Shown here: in pieces, positions 23,003 to 34,567 of the stretch | Layout of the letters: every line of letters starts with the position of its first letter | Numbering within the stretch: the stretch's first letter is position 1 | Assembly: GCF_026151205.1 (NCBI RefSeq) | Contig: NC_087079.1 | Coordinates: 4,359,230 to 4,423,229 of the forward strand | DNA length: 64,000 bases | Source: Bolinopsis microptera | Taxonomy: Eukaryota; Ctenophora; Tentaculata; Lobata; Bolinopsidae | Reading direction: 5' to 3' | Program-made: the position numbers and the translations under genes | Notes under the pieces: model-generated | Seen by the model: the letters and a program-made list of their open reading frames with translations, nothing else | What the model was told of the DNA's origin: nothing | Database searches by the model: none

Positions 23003-24314
23003 TAGAACAATTTTCTCTCCGAGGAGACAGAGGGGTGAGAAAGAACTTTGTAGATTTAGAGAGTCTCGATTTGATTTGGAGCCACAAGGTCAAGGGTGAA
23101 TTTGAAATGTTTCTGCTAATATTTTAGTTAGGGAATATATTGCATTTTTAAAGGTTTCATTTTATGTAGGGTCATTGAGATATTATGTGTATATTGTTTG
23201 AAATATATTGTCAAACACTGTACCACGAAATTAAAAGATGATAAGTTGAGATATAATAATATGAATAATTATGTTTAATAACTGTAAGGACTGTTGTCAC
23301 ATGAAGGAGGCTAAGGCCAAGGTGTCGTTCACTTATCACTTTATGGACAATTTCAGTGATAACGTAATATGTGAACGACCAGAATCTGCGGAAAAGTCAC
23401 AGACAATTTTCTCTGATGTGAACATAATTTTAGATGGACATTGAGACAACTGATAACACTGAGAACCTGCCCAACGATAGATAAATACTGCTAGATTGGA
23501 CTCTTCTGAAATTCCTGATATTCATGTTTTCAATAATGATCCAACTCAGCTCTGCAACCTATGTAACCTTCAAACTTCAAACAATATATACATTCAATTA
23601 AATCAAGTGATGCATACGGCAGAGCACAATACATAGTAACGGAAATGGTCCATCATTACCAATATTTTTGAACTTGAAACAAACAAAATATACACAAAAT
23701 TATATACACAAAATTTTGAAAAACATATTAATTTACTCCATCATAGGGGCAGGGATGAGGTTGTATGAAACTTCTGATAGAGGGGTCTTATGATTGCTGT
23801 CCATCTTCTTTCCTCTGTACCCACGTAAAGCGATAAGTGTTTTTCTTAGCATTGCAAATCTTATCAACCTGGCTAGTTCTAACGCTATAAACCGGTTGAG
23901 CTGACTCCATGTGTGAAAACGTAATCTAATTTGGAGTTATTGTTGTTCAGCCCTAATACTTTAATATGGGGAATATATGACAAATAAAACTGGAAAAAAA
24001 ATGGCCACCAAGTTCCAGCAGATAATTGTAATCCGATGTTTCTATATACGCATGTTAATATAATATTCAATATAATGATATACCTGAACGCAAAATCAAG
24101 CTAACAATCAGTTTCAAGCACACATAATAATGATCTAGAAGTTATGGCATCCCTTATATTCGCATACCAGCACGCACAATCTAGTCTTAGCTGCGTTATA
24201 TACTCTCACAATTTGGAACAAGTTGCTTGGCTCATAGTTCTGTGCTGTTTGCTGTACAATTTGATTTGTAAATTATTATGAACCTAATCGAGAAAAAAAC
24301 AAAGCTTTTAGTAT
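23003..24314. other. Non-coding stretch with one mini inverted-repeat element
   Basis: No coding signal. A 58-bp element at 23323-23380 begins GTCGTTCACTTATCAC and ends GTGATAACGTAATATGTGAA; its GTCGTTCAC termini match a motif recurring in the window. Confidence 0.5.
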
Positions 24315-24507
24315 TGTCGGCCTGTGTTCCGAGGCAATGATACTCCACTGGGTATAGTAAAAGAGTGTTCAAAGGATTAACACAAGCACATGTAGTTAAC
24401 AATATATCCTGAGAGATAACAAAGTTAAGGTAACAGTATATAAGCCAAAGGTCCTATAATATAAACTAAAGGTGTAATATATAGGACTGGAAATATATAG
24501 CCTGACA
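24315..24507 (-). repeat. 3' LTR of the Ty3/Gypsy element
   Basis: 193 bp, with TGTC...GACA terminal inverted dinucleotides (TGTCGGCC at the left edge, CCTGACA at the right edge on the plus strand). It matches the other LTR base for base over the shared 187 bp. Confidence 0.92.
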
Positions 24508-24836
24508 TTACTCTCCCCTTTAAAAAAAATCTACCTCCCTTCAAAGTGAATGCATAAAAACTTTATAAGATCCTATAAGTGCTCAATATTTATATGAAAT
24601 AGATATAATAAAGTCTCCCAGGATTAAATTCTCAAATAAATTAAAAAATACAAATAACCCATGCGCATGGGAATTCAATAGTCAAAATAACTTATTTATA
24701 AAAATTGACTTAAAATTAGCAAATTCGTAGAAAAATATAAATTTCAATGATAAATCTGTTTTATCTTTCCATTCAATAATAAAATTGTATCCTTTCAATA
24801 ACATATTCAAGTTTATAAATTTATAAATTGTGTGAC

Positions 24837-27800
24837 CTATAACTGGTCGATTAGTCTATTTGGGGGCCTGACTACCCTCCCTGATCTGGTGGTTGTAGTT
24901 GTTGAGGGTTCTGTAGGTGGGGATGATGGTGCCAGCTGTGGAGCTGATGGGGCAAATACTGCACTCGTTGGCATGTTGAAAACATTGTTCGCAAATTGTT
25001 GCCGATCTATCAGTGGTAAGTTACGCTGAGGGAGGCTGTTATCAACATAAACTTTTCCTGCTGGTGCCTGAGGGTTTTGTACCGGAACTGAGCTACCCAT
25101 AACCATAGAGGCATCCTGCTTCGTGCCTGCAGGCTGAATCTGGTCGTGATGAACTACCTTGGATTTGCCGGAAACGAAGTTTACAATTCCCCAGCAGTTT
25201 TTTCCAATCTTCTTGGAGATCTGGAAAATTTCATCCCATATTGGATTCATCTTGGGATATTCACCATGGTTTCTTTTTAGAAGAACCCAGTCCCCGACCT
25301 GGTATTCGTTGACGTTAGTAGTCTTGTTAGCCTGTTTCTGATAGCTTAGTCGAGACTCCTGCTTGTTGAGAGGGATGTTTTGCCTAACCAACCGTGTGTC
25401 TTGAGCTTCTTTTTGATTAACACCCAACCTATTGTCGATTGGCAAGTTTGCTGACACTCCGTAAGCAGCCTCGAAAGGAGAGAATTTCGAAGATTTGTTT
25501 TGAGTGTTATTAAACATCAATATAGCTTCTGGCAGGAGCTCATCCCATTAAGTAATAGGGATGCCTCTAGATAGACACATAGATCGCAAAATTGTTTTGA
25601 GGGACCCAATAGCTCTTTCTGCACTGCCATTACCAGCTGGATGATATGTAGAAGATCGGAGCTTTTTGATTGCAAATTCTTCACACAGTTGTCTAACTTT
25701 GGTGCCATCGACATTACTTCCCTGATCTGATTGCAGTAATTTAGGAAGCCCATAGTAGCTGAACCATCTGCACCATAATGCGTCCACGACTGTCTCAGCC
25801 CGTGCATTAGGTAAAGCTATTGCTGTCATCAGCTTAGTAAATATATCTGTCACCAAAAGAAAGCTTCCGTTGCCTCTCCTGGACACAGGCATGGATGCTA
25901 GATCCATAGAAATCATCTCGAAGATCTTCTCAACCTCTCTATGATCCTGCACTGGTGCTTTAGGCTTAGGTCCATGTTTGCACTGTGTACATGTTCTACA
26001 GTTAGAAACAAAGGACTCCACTTGTTTTCTCATACCCCTCCAATAGAACCTTTCAGATAGCATCAGGCAGGTATTATCGATTCCTGGGTGGCCTTGTCCG
26101 TGGTATTCTTGGATGATCTTTGGGGCAATCCCCTGAGGTACAATGACTCGGGAGCCTTTGCATAGTAGGTTATTAGAGACTTTCAGGTTCAAGAATTTCC
26201 TGAATAAGCCTTTATCCACGATCTTGTCCTGACGGAGTGATTCTATTGCTTCAGCAATATCTTTGTCTCTCATCTGAGCCTCTCGGAGCAGATTCTCCCC
26301 TAACACAAACACTGAAGGGTCTTCTGATGGGGCATCACTCCCCATTATTCTGCTCAAGTAATCTGCTTCCTGGTTGTCCGCTCCCTTCAAGTACTTGATG
26401 CAGTAATCAAGATTCTCTAACTCTAATATCCAACGGCCGATTTTCCCTCTGGGATCTTTCTGTCTATGAATGTTCCTCAGTGGCTCATGATCCGAATAGA
26501 ACGTGATCTTTTCATAGCAAAAAGCTTTCCACTTTCTGCTAGCACTTATGATACCATAAAGTTCTCGCTCTGTAGCAGACCAGTTCTTTGTATTCTTCTG
26601 GTTAAGGGTCTCGGAGTGATAACCAATGGGTTTGAACGAACCATCCCCATCATACTGCCCAAGCACACTCCCCACTGCAATCTTAGAAGCATCTGTTCTT
26701 ATCACAAATGGCTTAGACCAATCTGGTATGAACAGCGAAAGAGCAGCATGAAAGGTGGTCTTTAACTTGTTAAATGCAGCTTGTTCTTGACTTGTCCAAA
26801 CAAATGGGACCTTTGACGATGTTAGGCGATTCAACGGGGAACATATCACAGAGTACCCATCAATAAATCTGCGATTGTAATTGGCTAAGCCCAAGAAGCT
26901 TTGTAACTCTTTCCTTGTAGTGGGAGCCGGGAATTCTTTAATCTTAGCCATGTTTTTGGTTCCTGGTTTCAGGGTTTTCCCATCTATCCTGAATCCTAAA
27001 AATTGGATCTCTTGGTACGCAAACTCACACTTGTCCCTTCTCAGTGACATGTTGTTGCTCTCCAGCACTTGCAGCAGGATCTCAAGGGTATTGATATGTT
27101 CTTCCATGGATGTGGAGCACACAATCAGGTTGTCAACATACGCATCTAGGCCGGTTGCACCCTTTTCCTTGCACTCCTCTACAATCTTGTCCATACACCT
27201 CTGAAACGTTGCCTGTGCATTCTTCAATCCAAACGGCATTCTCTTAAACTGATACTTTCCCCGGGGTATACTTAATGCTGTTTTGTTACGATGACTATCA
27301 GAGATTGGCACTGTCCAGTAGCCACTTGCCAAATCCAGCTGAGAAAAGAGGGTACACCCAAAGGCCTCATCTACCAGCTCCTCAACAGTGGGCAAAGGGT
27401 AAGTATCCTGCACCGTGTTACGATTAACCATTCTGAAATCGACAACAAATCGTTTTGAATTGTCATCCTTCGAGACCAGTAGGGGATTACTGTTGAAAGG
27501 TGAGGAAGATGGTTCTATGATATCATGTTCTATCATTTCTGTGACCTGTGTGTCAATCTCCTTTGACCATTTTGCTGGAATTCTCCTTATTTTGCTCCTA
27601 ATTGGGCGGTCATTGATACTCTTTATTTCGTGTGTGGTAGCAGAACTGCACCTGGGTGCTCTTGGATTTTTAGCAAACACCTCTGGGAAACTTTCCAAAA
27701 TACTGCAGAGTTTCTCTCTTGCCCCAGATGGCAAGTTCGGGTTAATGTCATGTCCTCCCTTGTCAGCATTTAGAAAGAATATCCATTTCTCTCCCAAACG

Positions 27801-28136
27801 AACCTTTGAATTCTTCCAATCAAACTCAGTGCTGGAAAATTGACTTAAGAAATCTCTACCCAAGATAACCATTTCTTGGTTGGTACTAAGGTTGGTTTCG
27901 TGCAGCCATACCCTGTAGTTCTGGCTTTTGTCAGAGGAGAATCTTATGTTGTATTGTGTCTTCGGACCAATCAACTGTCTGCCCCCAATCCCCTGCACGG
28001 AAGTACTGCTCCCATTTTCAATCAGCACTTTATTAGTAGAAATGATAGAGATTTCTGCCCCACTATCTACAAGAAACTGTCTAGGATGCCAGCTCTCACC
28101 TAACTCAATCTGTCCTTCAACTTTGCTGTCATATAG
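24837..28136 (-). pseudogene. pol: Pol: protease-RT-RNase H-integrase, with an internal stop
   Basis: The frame is continuous with gag after its TGA. The protease active site FLVDSGAEISII is at about 28050-28085. RT follows (FSQLDLASGYWTVP; the metal-binding box reads AYVDNLIV instead of YxDD at about 27130). Ty3-type RNase H comes next (IRTDASKIAVGSVLGQ). Integrase has an HHCC zinc site (H-x3-H ... CRTCTQC) and a DDE core (SMDLASM, QSDQGSN, NGSAERAIG). A TAA at 25548-25550 interrupts integrase in the original frame; beyond it WDELLPEAILMFNNT and the C-terminal GPY-like region continue to 24837. Two lesions make this copy non-autonomous. Confidence 0.92.
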
Positions 28137-28742
28137 TCATCTTTTGTCATGGTTGTTCCGCTTTGGAGGGAACTTCTTATTCCTAGAGGTTCTCTTGGAG
28201 GGGCAACTCTCCTCATCGTGTCCTTTTCCACCACAACAGCTACAGACTCTTTGATAACATGTTGCTTTAAGGTGACCTGTCTTCTTACAGATATCACATA
28301 TTGGTCTGTCTTTTTTTTCAAACTTACGATCTGACTGGACAGCATACATTTCAGTATCCTCCTCATCTGTCACTTCTAACCGTGAACGAAGCTGATCCAC
28401 CTCCTTCAGTAACTCCCGAGCCCATTGAGGTACCTGCTCTTCTTGCTCTACCGGGAACGCAAATGTTTCACTAGTCGAAGCCTCTGAACTTGCTGAATTC
28501 TTTTGAAGCTTTTCCATACAGTCTTTGAAAAAGCTGGCTACACCGGCTGCATCTAGTTCGCTTTTGATTTTATCTTTCTTACACTCAAACAGCTTCTTCC
28601 CCCCGGGTACGTTTGTCAGAAACCGCATGATGAAGACATCAGATGGGATCTTAGCACGCCTGGCTAACTCGTCCAGTTGGAAGAAATAAGACCGTATCCC
28701 ATCCATCGAAGTATTAACCGGCAGCAAGTTGAAAAATGTCAT
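28137..28742 (-). CDS. gag: Gag with two CCHC zinc knuckles
   Basis: The segment has 201 codons and ends in TGA. It carries two nucleocapsid-type knuckles, CDICKKTGHLKATC and CSCCGGKGHDEESC, near the C-terminus, followed by a basic tail (KKFPPKRNNHDKR). The N-terminal region is alpha-helical in character. The stop is TGA followed by CTA, and the pol frame continues in the same register, so Pol could be made by readthrough rather than frameshift. Confidence 0.85.
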   Translation of the reverse strand: MTFFNLLPVNTSMDGIRSYFFQLDELARRAKIPSDVFIMRFLTNVPGGKKLFECKKDKIKSELDAAGVASFFKDCMEKLQKNSASSEASTSETFAFPVEQEEQVPQWARELLKEVDQLRSRLEVTDEEDTEMYAVQSDRKFEKKDRPICDICKKTGHLKATCYQRVCSCCGGKGHDEESCPSKRTSRNKKFPPKRNNHDKR

Positions 28743-29011
28743 GCTTTCGGTGAACTGACATGGTGCAGTGGGCCATCAATGAGATCTTCAAGGAACTTAA
28801 AAGCTGTTTTCACATCTTCCTCTTCTGATGCGGTGAATGCGAGCTGCTTCTCTCCCTCAGTCCGGTGAATATAAACTGGTAAACATGCAAGCTGCTGTTC
28901 AGGTTTAAGGGTTGCTGTAGCCGCTAAGAAAACCTTCTGAAACTGTGCGATTTTCTGGCCTTTAGCCAGATGAGGAATTTCAATTGCTGTAATCGTTCTT
29001 TGAGGATATAA
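28743..29011 (-). pseudogene. N-terminal gag fragment, out of frame
   Basis: An open frame runs straight from the LTR edge (KGQKIAQFQKVFLAATATLK, then FLEDLIDGPLHHVSS) and stops at TGA exactly where the next gag segment begins in another frame (GCATGACATT). There is no ATG. It is probably the N-terminal half of Gag, with a 1-base indel and a lost 5' end. Confidence 0.6.
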
Positions 29012-29198
29012 TGTCGGCCTGTGTTCCGAGGCAATGATACTCCACTGGGTATAGTAAAAGAGTGTTCAAAGGATTAACACAAGCACATGTAGTTAACAAT
29101 ATATCCTGAGAGATAACAAAGTTAAGGTAACAGTATATAAGCCAAAGGTCCTATAATATAAACTAAAGGTGTAATATATAGGACTGGAAATATATAGC
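29012..29198 (-). repeat. 5' LTR of the Ty3/Gypsy element, outer end clipped
   Basis: Identical to the other LTR through TATATAGC, then diverges where CTGACA is expected, so about 6 bp of the terminus are missing or replaced by flanking AT-rich sequence. Confidence 0.9.
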
Positions 29199-30888
29199 AT
29201 GAGTAAGTAAAATACAATTTTAAGTAAAATACAATTTTTATTTTCCACAGAAGAATCAATACATATTGAATTATAAATATCCGATAATTCCATTAATAAT
29301 CATTAAAAGTTGCTTTGTCATTTGTAAAATCAAAAACGAAAAGCCGTACGCTGAACGCGTGCGGCAATTTTTCTGCAGCTGCCTGGCTTGTAGCCGCTAA
29401 CATCAAAGCCGCCGCGCGCGCCCAGTGCTGGGGTGCATTCTCATTGACAATTAAACTTGGTCAAAGATATTTATATACAATTCCTAAATTAAATCAATAA
29501 TCATGTTAATATGAGTATTCAACACTACTCGACAACAAATATTTGCCGGCCCATCGACGATTCAGTCGCCGAAACAAAAATCAAATGTTTGCTTTTTCGT
29601 TTCGGGAACTGTTTGAACTTAGTACTATATCCGACTAATCACTAATCATACTTTATAATGGTTAAAAAACATTAAAGTAAAAAGATTTTCCTCGATGGGC
29701 CGGCATTCGCAACCGCGAAACGTTTTGAGTACGACAAACGATGACACCACCGCCAGCCCTTAATTGATAAATCCATGGGTGACGGGATAAAGTCTCCATG
29801 TTAAAACGAATCTCATTGTTATACAATCTCGAGGAAACATATGCATGTTGTCAGCTATTAGCAATAGCTGATTACGTAATATGTGAACGACCCCTAACAT
29901 GACATGAAGATAATACTGATAACATTTATTTTAGATAACGACTTACTATACCCCGTTTAAGGCTGTGAGTCAACTACCATACTGTATTGTGATATAATTT
30001 CAGCCGAAGACTGCTGATATCTTCGACACATGTGTACAAAATCAGTCAAATTGCCTGGATTACTAATTTAGGTAAACTATAGGTAAAAATATAATATTAA
30101 TCATAAGCTAAAATGTACTAATCTTTGTATTCTAAATGGGGAAAAAGAAGAAACATTGTCAGTCAGTCGAGAAAATTGTCAGTCAGGCTATATGGCAGCT
30201 TTGTAGATGTTGTAAGCTAGTAGTGGTCCCAGGCTTGCGACTGGAATTGCGGTGTTAAATCGATTTAATGGTATACCAACGATCCACCTCCCACTTGTTG
30301 TTTGGTACTTAGCATTAATAGTGTTACTAAGTTACTAAGTTAATAATATCAAAGTCACTAATATACTTGGGTATTGGCGAGAAAATATTATATTAGTTCC
30401 AATTAGCACATAATTCTGTAGCTAAAGCGGTTAAGTTATAAAATATAAGCACGTCTTGAATCGAATTTCGTATATCTAATCAGTGCTGGTGAGTATTTTG
30501 CACAAATTTCTTAAAAACCTTTACATAATTATTTCTTATTCCTGTCACCTTTGACATTGTAGCGCGATGCGTTACTGTGCCGCGCGCCGCGCACTCAATT
30601 ATGCTTCTCGCAACGACATCGGCAAAATGCACTACTGTGCCTCGCCGAGCTGCGATAAATTGACATCGTCAATTAATAGCTTTGACATTAAATTATAATG
30701 TTTTGAACTAAAAATAAACCTGCAAAACGACTTTCAATGAGCCTTTATGCCTGTAAAACAGTAAAGGGATATAATTGTAGTTTTATAACTTACCAAAACG
30801 TGCGCTGAGTTGGACTCGTCGACGGTCTTGAGAAAAATATTTTACGAGTATCACCCGTTGAAGGGTATAAACGTATGAAAGATATAAT
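29199..30888. other. Non-coding repeat-derived stretch
   Basis: No gene is seen. Features: inverted GCCGGCCCATCGA at about 29548 and its complement near 29692, enclosing about 145 bp; and one copy of the motif CTGATTACGTAATATGTGAA (29868-29894). Confidence 0.4.
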
Positions 30889-30986
30889 TGTCATACGTTG
30901 TATGACCCGCCGCGCACGAAGTGCGCGGCTCCCCTGTATCGTCAGGACGATAGTAAAACGACCGTGGGGGTCGCAACGTGATACAA
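30889..30986 (+). repeat. Multi-hairpin structured repeat, copy 1
   Basis: Successive perfect stems are visible: GTCATAC-GTT-GTATGAC, then GCCGCGCAC-GAA-GTGCGCGGC (30909-30929), then ATCGTC-AG-GACGAT. TGTATC and GATACA bracket the 3' half as a possible closing stem. A second copy at 32339 preserves the layout with a different third stem. Confidence 0.75.
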
Positions 30987-32338
30987 AGATATAAGGGCAA
31001 CGGTCAGCACTGTAATCAACTTGAAAATAACAGTAAAGAAGCGAATAATATGCGCATACCGCTCGATTTCTATCGTCGATTTGATTTTCATGCGCGTGAC
31101 AAGTGTGCAGCGTAAAAATCATAATCCTCATGCAATGAACGCTGCATGTAGTGTAGTAGAGGCTCTTACGGGCATTGTCTGCTCGATACGTTAGGGACCC
31201 CAGATACACCTTACTAGACGTATTTTTGACCGTAGAATCGATTGAAAGTGGTTTCAAGATGATTGGACTGATTGTTCTGGGGTAAAATCGCAAAAAACCG
31301 ATTTTTGGGCCAAAAATAGGCCAAAAAACCATGTTTTTTGATATTTTGAGCAAGTTAATTTTGTTGGCATGTCGGCAAAACTTGCATAAAGATAGCTAAA
31401 AGACAGCCGCACAAGATTGTATAAAAATAAAACAAATCCCTCTATTTGTTCTGAGGTAAAAATCCAAAAAAGTGGTAAAAATTTTGACTTTTTTGCTTGA
31501 AGTTTGAATAATTTTTTGCAGTTGTATTAAATCAACCCAAAAATAGTCACATCGTGTTTGCCTAAATTTTTCCTTTCCGAGAAGTACCCACTTCATATAC
31601 TTTATCGAAGTTTGAATATTGTCACTCCGCAAGCGTTTTTGCCAAATTTTCGACGCGCACTACGCGCAAAAGCATTTAGTTGTTATCAATTGGCACCCGC
31701 GCGTTCATCATAAATTTCAAACAGCTATAACTCAGCGAGATTATGTCCGTTCTAGCTCATATTTTCACACTAAATAGAAAATAATGTGATCTTATTGCTG
31801 ACAAAATATGAATATAATTACTCTATTTGCCTTAGAGTAATTTAATAGACTGTCAAAGTTTAAAACGCGCATTGGTATAGCACGTGACTAATAAGTCCAA
31901 ATTTATACTTCTTAACATATTATCGATCCTTAGACATCATACTATTGTGTCCAATTAGCGGTTAGGTCTCTAAACTCGTAGCAGAAAACACGTCTTTTTG
32001 CCCGTAAGAGCCTCTACTAGTGTAATGAACTAACAGTGCTACACCGTGGATACAAATTATTTACATATTTACTAAAACATTGCATTGGCATACAATTTTT
32101 TATTATCGGAGTGTGGAAAAAATGCAAATGTTGTGCTCGCGCGTGGCGCTTACTGTACATTGACTATATATACATTTATTTATATATATGATATATATAA
32201 GTACGATAGTACGTGTTACAAACAGCAAAAGGGTGCCGCAGGCGTAATATGCTGCAAGTTCCGCGCAAACAACAAAAGTGAAAAGTTGAAAGTGTGCGCC
32301 ACAAACGTATAGTCAATAGTATGCTTTGTCATGTCATG

Positions 32339-32450
32339 GTCATACGTTATATGACCCGCCGCGCACGAGTGCGCGGCTCCCCCTGTATCGTAGAAACTCT
32401 ACAGGTCGTTTCACTAGTGGAACAACGATGGGGGTCAAAACGTGATACAA
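32339..32450 (+). repeat. Multi-hairpin structured repeat, copy 2
   Basis: Same order as copy 1: GTCATA..TATGAC, GCCGCGCAC-GA-GTGCGCGGC (32358-32377), a locally different hairpin GTAGA-AAC-TCTAC, then GGGGGTCA and CGTGATACAA. The stem-loops are kept while the bases of the third stem are not. Confidence 0.75.
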
Positions 32451-34225
32451 TGTCAATAGTAAGCTGCAAAGTGCAAGTGCTGCTACTGGCTATAACGTAA
32501 GTCGCAGTACGCAAGTGCCGCAAACATGCGTCGTAAGACTAAGTGCTGCAAAGGCAAAACGCCAAACCACAAACTTGTGCTGCAAGTGCTGCAAACGTGT
32601 GCTGCAGTGCTGTAAACGTATGCTGCAGTGCCGCCAGCCGCAAACGTGTGCTGCATGCAGTGCCGCGCAATAAGACATAAAAGGTTTTTCACATATTACG
32701 TAATCAATATTTTAGCAATTTCATGCAAACCCCCCCCCCCACCTCGGCTGATTACGTAATATGTGAACGACCCCTAATTGCTAACTTGACAAGGTCGTCT
32801 CGGTTTCGGGCGATAAGAAACCATGAAACTTAAATAAATTTAATGAACTGAACTACAAACTACTAAAATAAGTTACTTACATGATTTTCTACTCGATCTA
32901 CTCCTGCAATCAGAAGATCCAATAAGAATACCCAGAAAGTGGCTTTTACTAATTCGCTAGCCCAAAAATTATGGCACGTGACTTTGGTTTTTATAGTTTT
33001 GCAGCCGAACAAAACGGTTTTACATAAACCCTAATCCCAACCATAACCCTAACCATAAACCCAAAGCTATCCATAACCCTAACCACAACCCCAACCCTAA
33101 CCTGAGCCCTAAACTAGGTAGTGCGCCATCGACAGTGAGCCGCGCGTGCCGACTGTAGGATGGTTTTTTAGCGCTAATTTCGGCCAGCACAATTTTCTTC
33201 AAACAAACAAATATTAAGTATCCTTCCCGACCTCCGATTGCCACAAAAATTGGTAAGCTTACTCATAGACTTGCAAGGAAAGTGTCCGAAAAGTTTAAAG
33301 CATATCCAACCATCAGACATTATGTTGCAGCTAAAAGCAGTGTATTTTGCCCCATTTTGATCACTATATCAACTCCGATATCCACCAAATTTTTCGGACA
33401 GTTGTGAAAGCCCTATTGAAAGGTCGTCGCCAATTTTCAGAATGATCTCATTCAAGGAACTGAAGATATATCTAAATAATACGACAAAAATCAACGAATT
33501 TGGTCAAATTTGGTCAAATTACGCGACTTTTACAGCTAATTTTGCTCCAAAAGCCGCGCACCATCAAATATGGCACCTAGGCGAAACTCACTGATCTTTC
33601 CAAAAAGGTATGACAAATTTGGTATTGTGAAAATTCTCACAGTCTCTAGAAAACAATGGTACAAAAATTTTTTAAATCCAAGCAAGCTTATTTTTATGGT
33701 GCACCCCCTACCTAAACAATCAATGTCATGTTTTACTTGTTACTAATACTAGCGTGTCAGGTGACCAAAACAGTTTTTTGCCCATAACTTTCCAGGGAAG
33801 CATTTTTACCCTACGTCATTGGGGGTGATTCGGAATCAGCGTCCAAAAATACATTGAACAAGATTACATTCATACTTTTAGGGCCTTTTCACAAGAATGA
33901 AGATGAAGAATTTTCTTAAAATTTGGGCGAGCGATTTAGTTGGAGCGCCAGAAAGCATATAATTATAGCACCAACTATGAACTTAATCCTACTATTCATT
34001 CTTAATAAAATATATTGTCAATCACTGTACCACAAAATTAAAATATAATAAGTTGACATATAAGGTAACCGTAAAATTAGAAGGGTACATAGTAACGAGG
34101 GTGGAAACGCTGTATTGTGTAACTCTGGATAAAATGGATCAAGATTTATTTTAATCAGCATACCATAAGTATGGTTACGATCAAACGTTTTTCATGACGT
34201 AACATCAAAAAGTATATATAGAATT
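32451..34225. other. Non-coding stretch with GCTGCA-rich repeat and telomere-like block
   Basis: 32500-32665 is an imperfect tandem of GTGCTGCAAAC-like units. 32748-32774 is another copy of the recurring ATTACGTAATATGTG motif, next to a C-run. 33025-33115 is a degenerate CCCTAA-type block. No coding signal. Confidence 0.5.
33025..33115. repeat. Degenerate interstitial CCCTAA telomere-like block
   Basis: Many ACCCTAAC and CCCAAC hexamer variants occur in a row on the plus strand. They are too diverged for an active chromosome end and are internal to the window. Confidence 0.6.
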
Positions 34226-34401
34226 ATGTTTTTAAATCAGGAACAACACATGCAGAAAGTTCATTGTTATCACAGTGCTGGCAAGCACGACCGGTGTCTT
34301 TATTGGGGGTATACTATGTACCCCCTTTACTATTGTACCACTTTAATATTATACCCCCTTTACTATTATACCCCCTTTGGTACACGTTACAAGCCTCTTT
34401 T

Positions 34402-34453
34402 GTGCACGCGAAGCGTGCACTCCGGCCGAAGGCGGCGGCCGAAGGCCGCCGCC
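34402..34453. repeat. Two GC-rich perfect hairpins with GAA triloops
   Basis: GTGCACGC-GAA-GCGTGCAC at 34402-34420 contains GCGAAGC, the sequence known to form an exceptionally stable DNA minihairpin. GGCGGCGGCC-GAA-GGCCGCCGCC occupies 34431-34453. They sit in AT-rich surroundings. Confidence 0.85.
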
Positions 34454-34567
34454 TCCGGCAGGAGTTTTCCAGTCAATTGTAACCTGTATTTAAGTGTCCA
34501 TAGATTCAAAAGTATAAAAGATACAGCCATTTCCGACCACAGGTCTTGCAAATAATTGTTTACACTT

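Larger units (their letters stand above)
24315..29198 (-). mobile_element. Ty3/Gypsy LTR retrotransposon, recent but defective
   Basis: Two LTR copies flank gag and pol on the minus strand. They look identical over their shared ~187 bp, so insertion is recent, yet the body has a gag frameshift, an altered RT active site and a stop codon in integrase. The purine-rich stretch AAAGGGGAGAGTAA just before the 3' LTR fits a polypurine tract. No primer-binding site or full gag start is evident next to the 5' LTR, suggesting an internal 5' deletion. No target-site duplication is clear, in part because the outer end of the 5' LTR is clipped. Confidence 0.93.

Noticed and set aside
30790-31353. 187-codon minus-strand open frame
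   Set aside because: No family motif, and it runs through the structured hairpin repeat; composition looks like chance.
33025-33115. A true telomere end
   Set aside because: Repeats are degenerate, short and internal with unrelated sequence on both sides.
34226-34555. 109-codon plus-strand frame
   Set aside because: Spans TACCCCCTTTACTATTATA-type tandem repeats and the GC hairpins; not protein-like.
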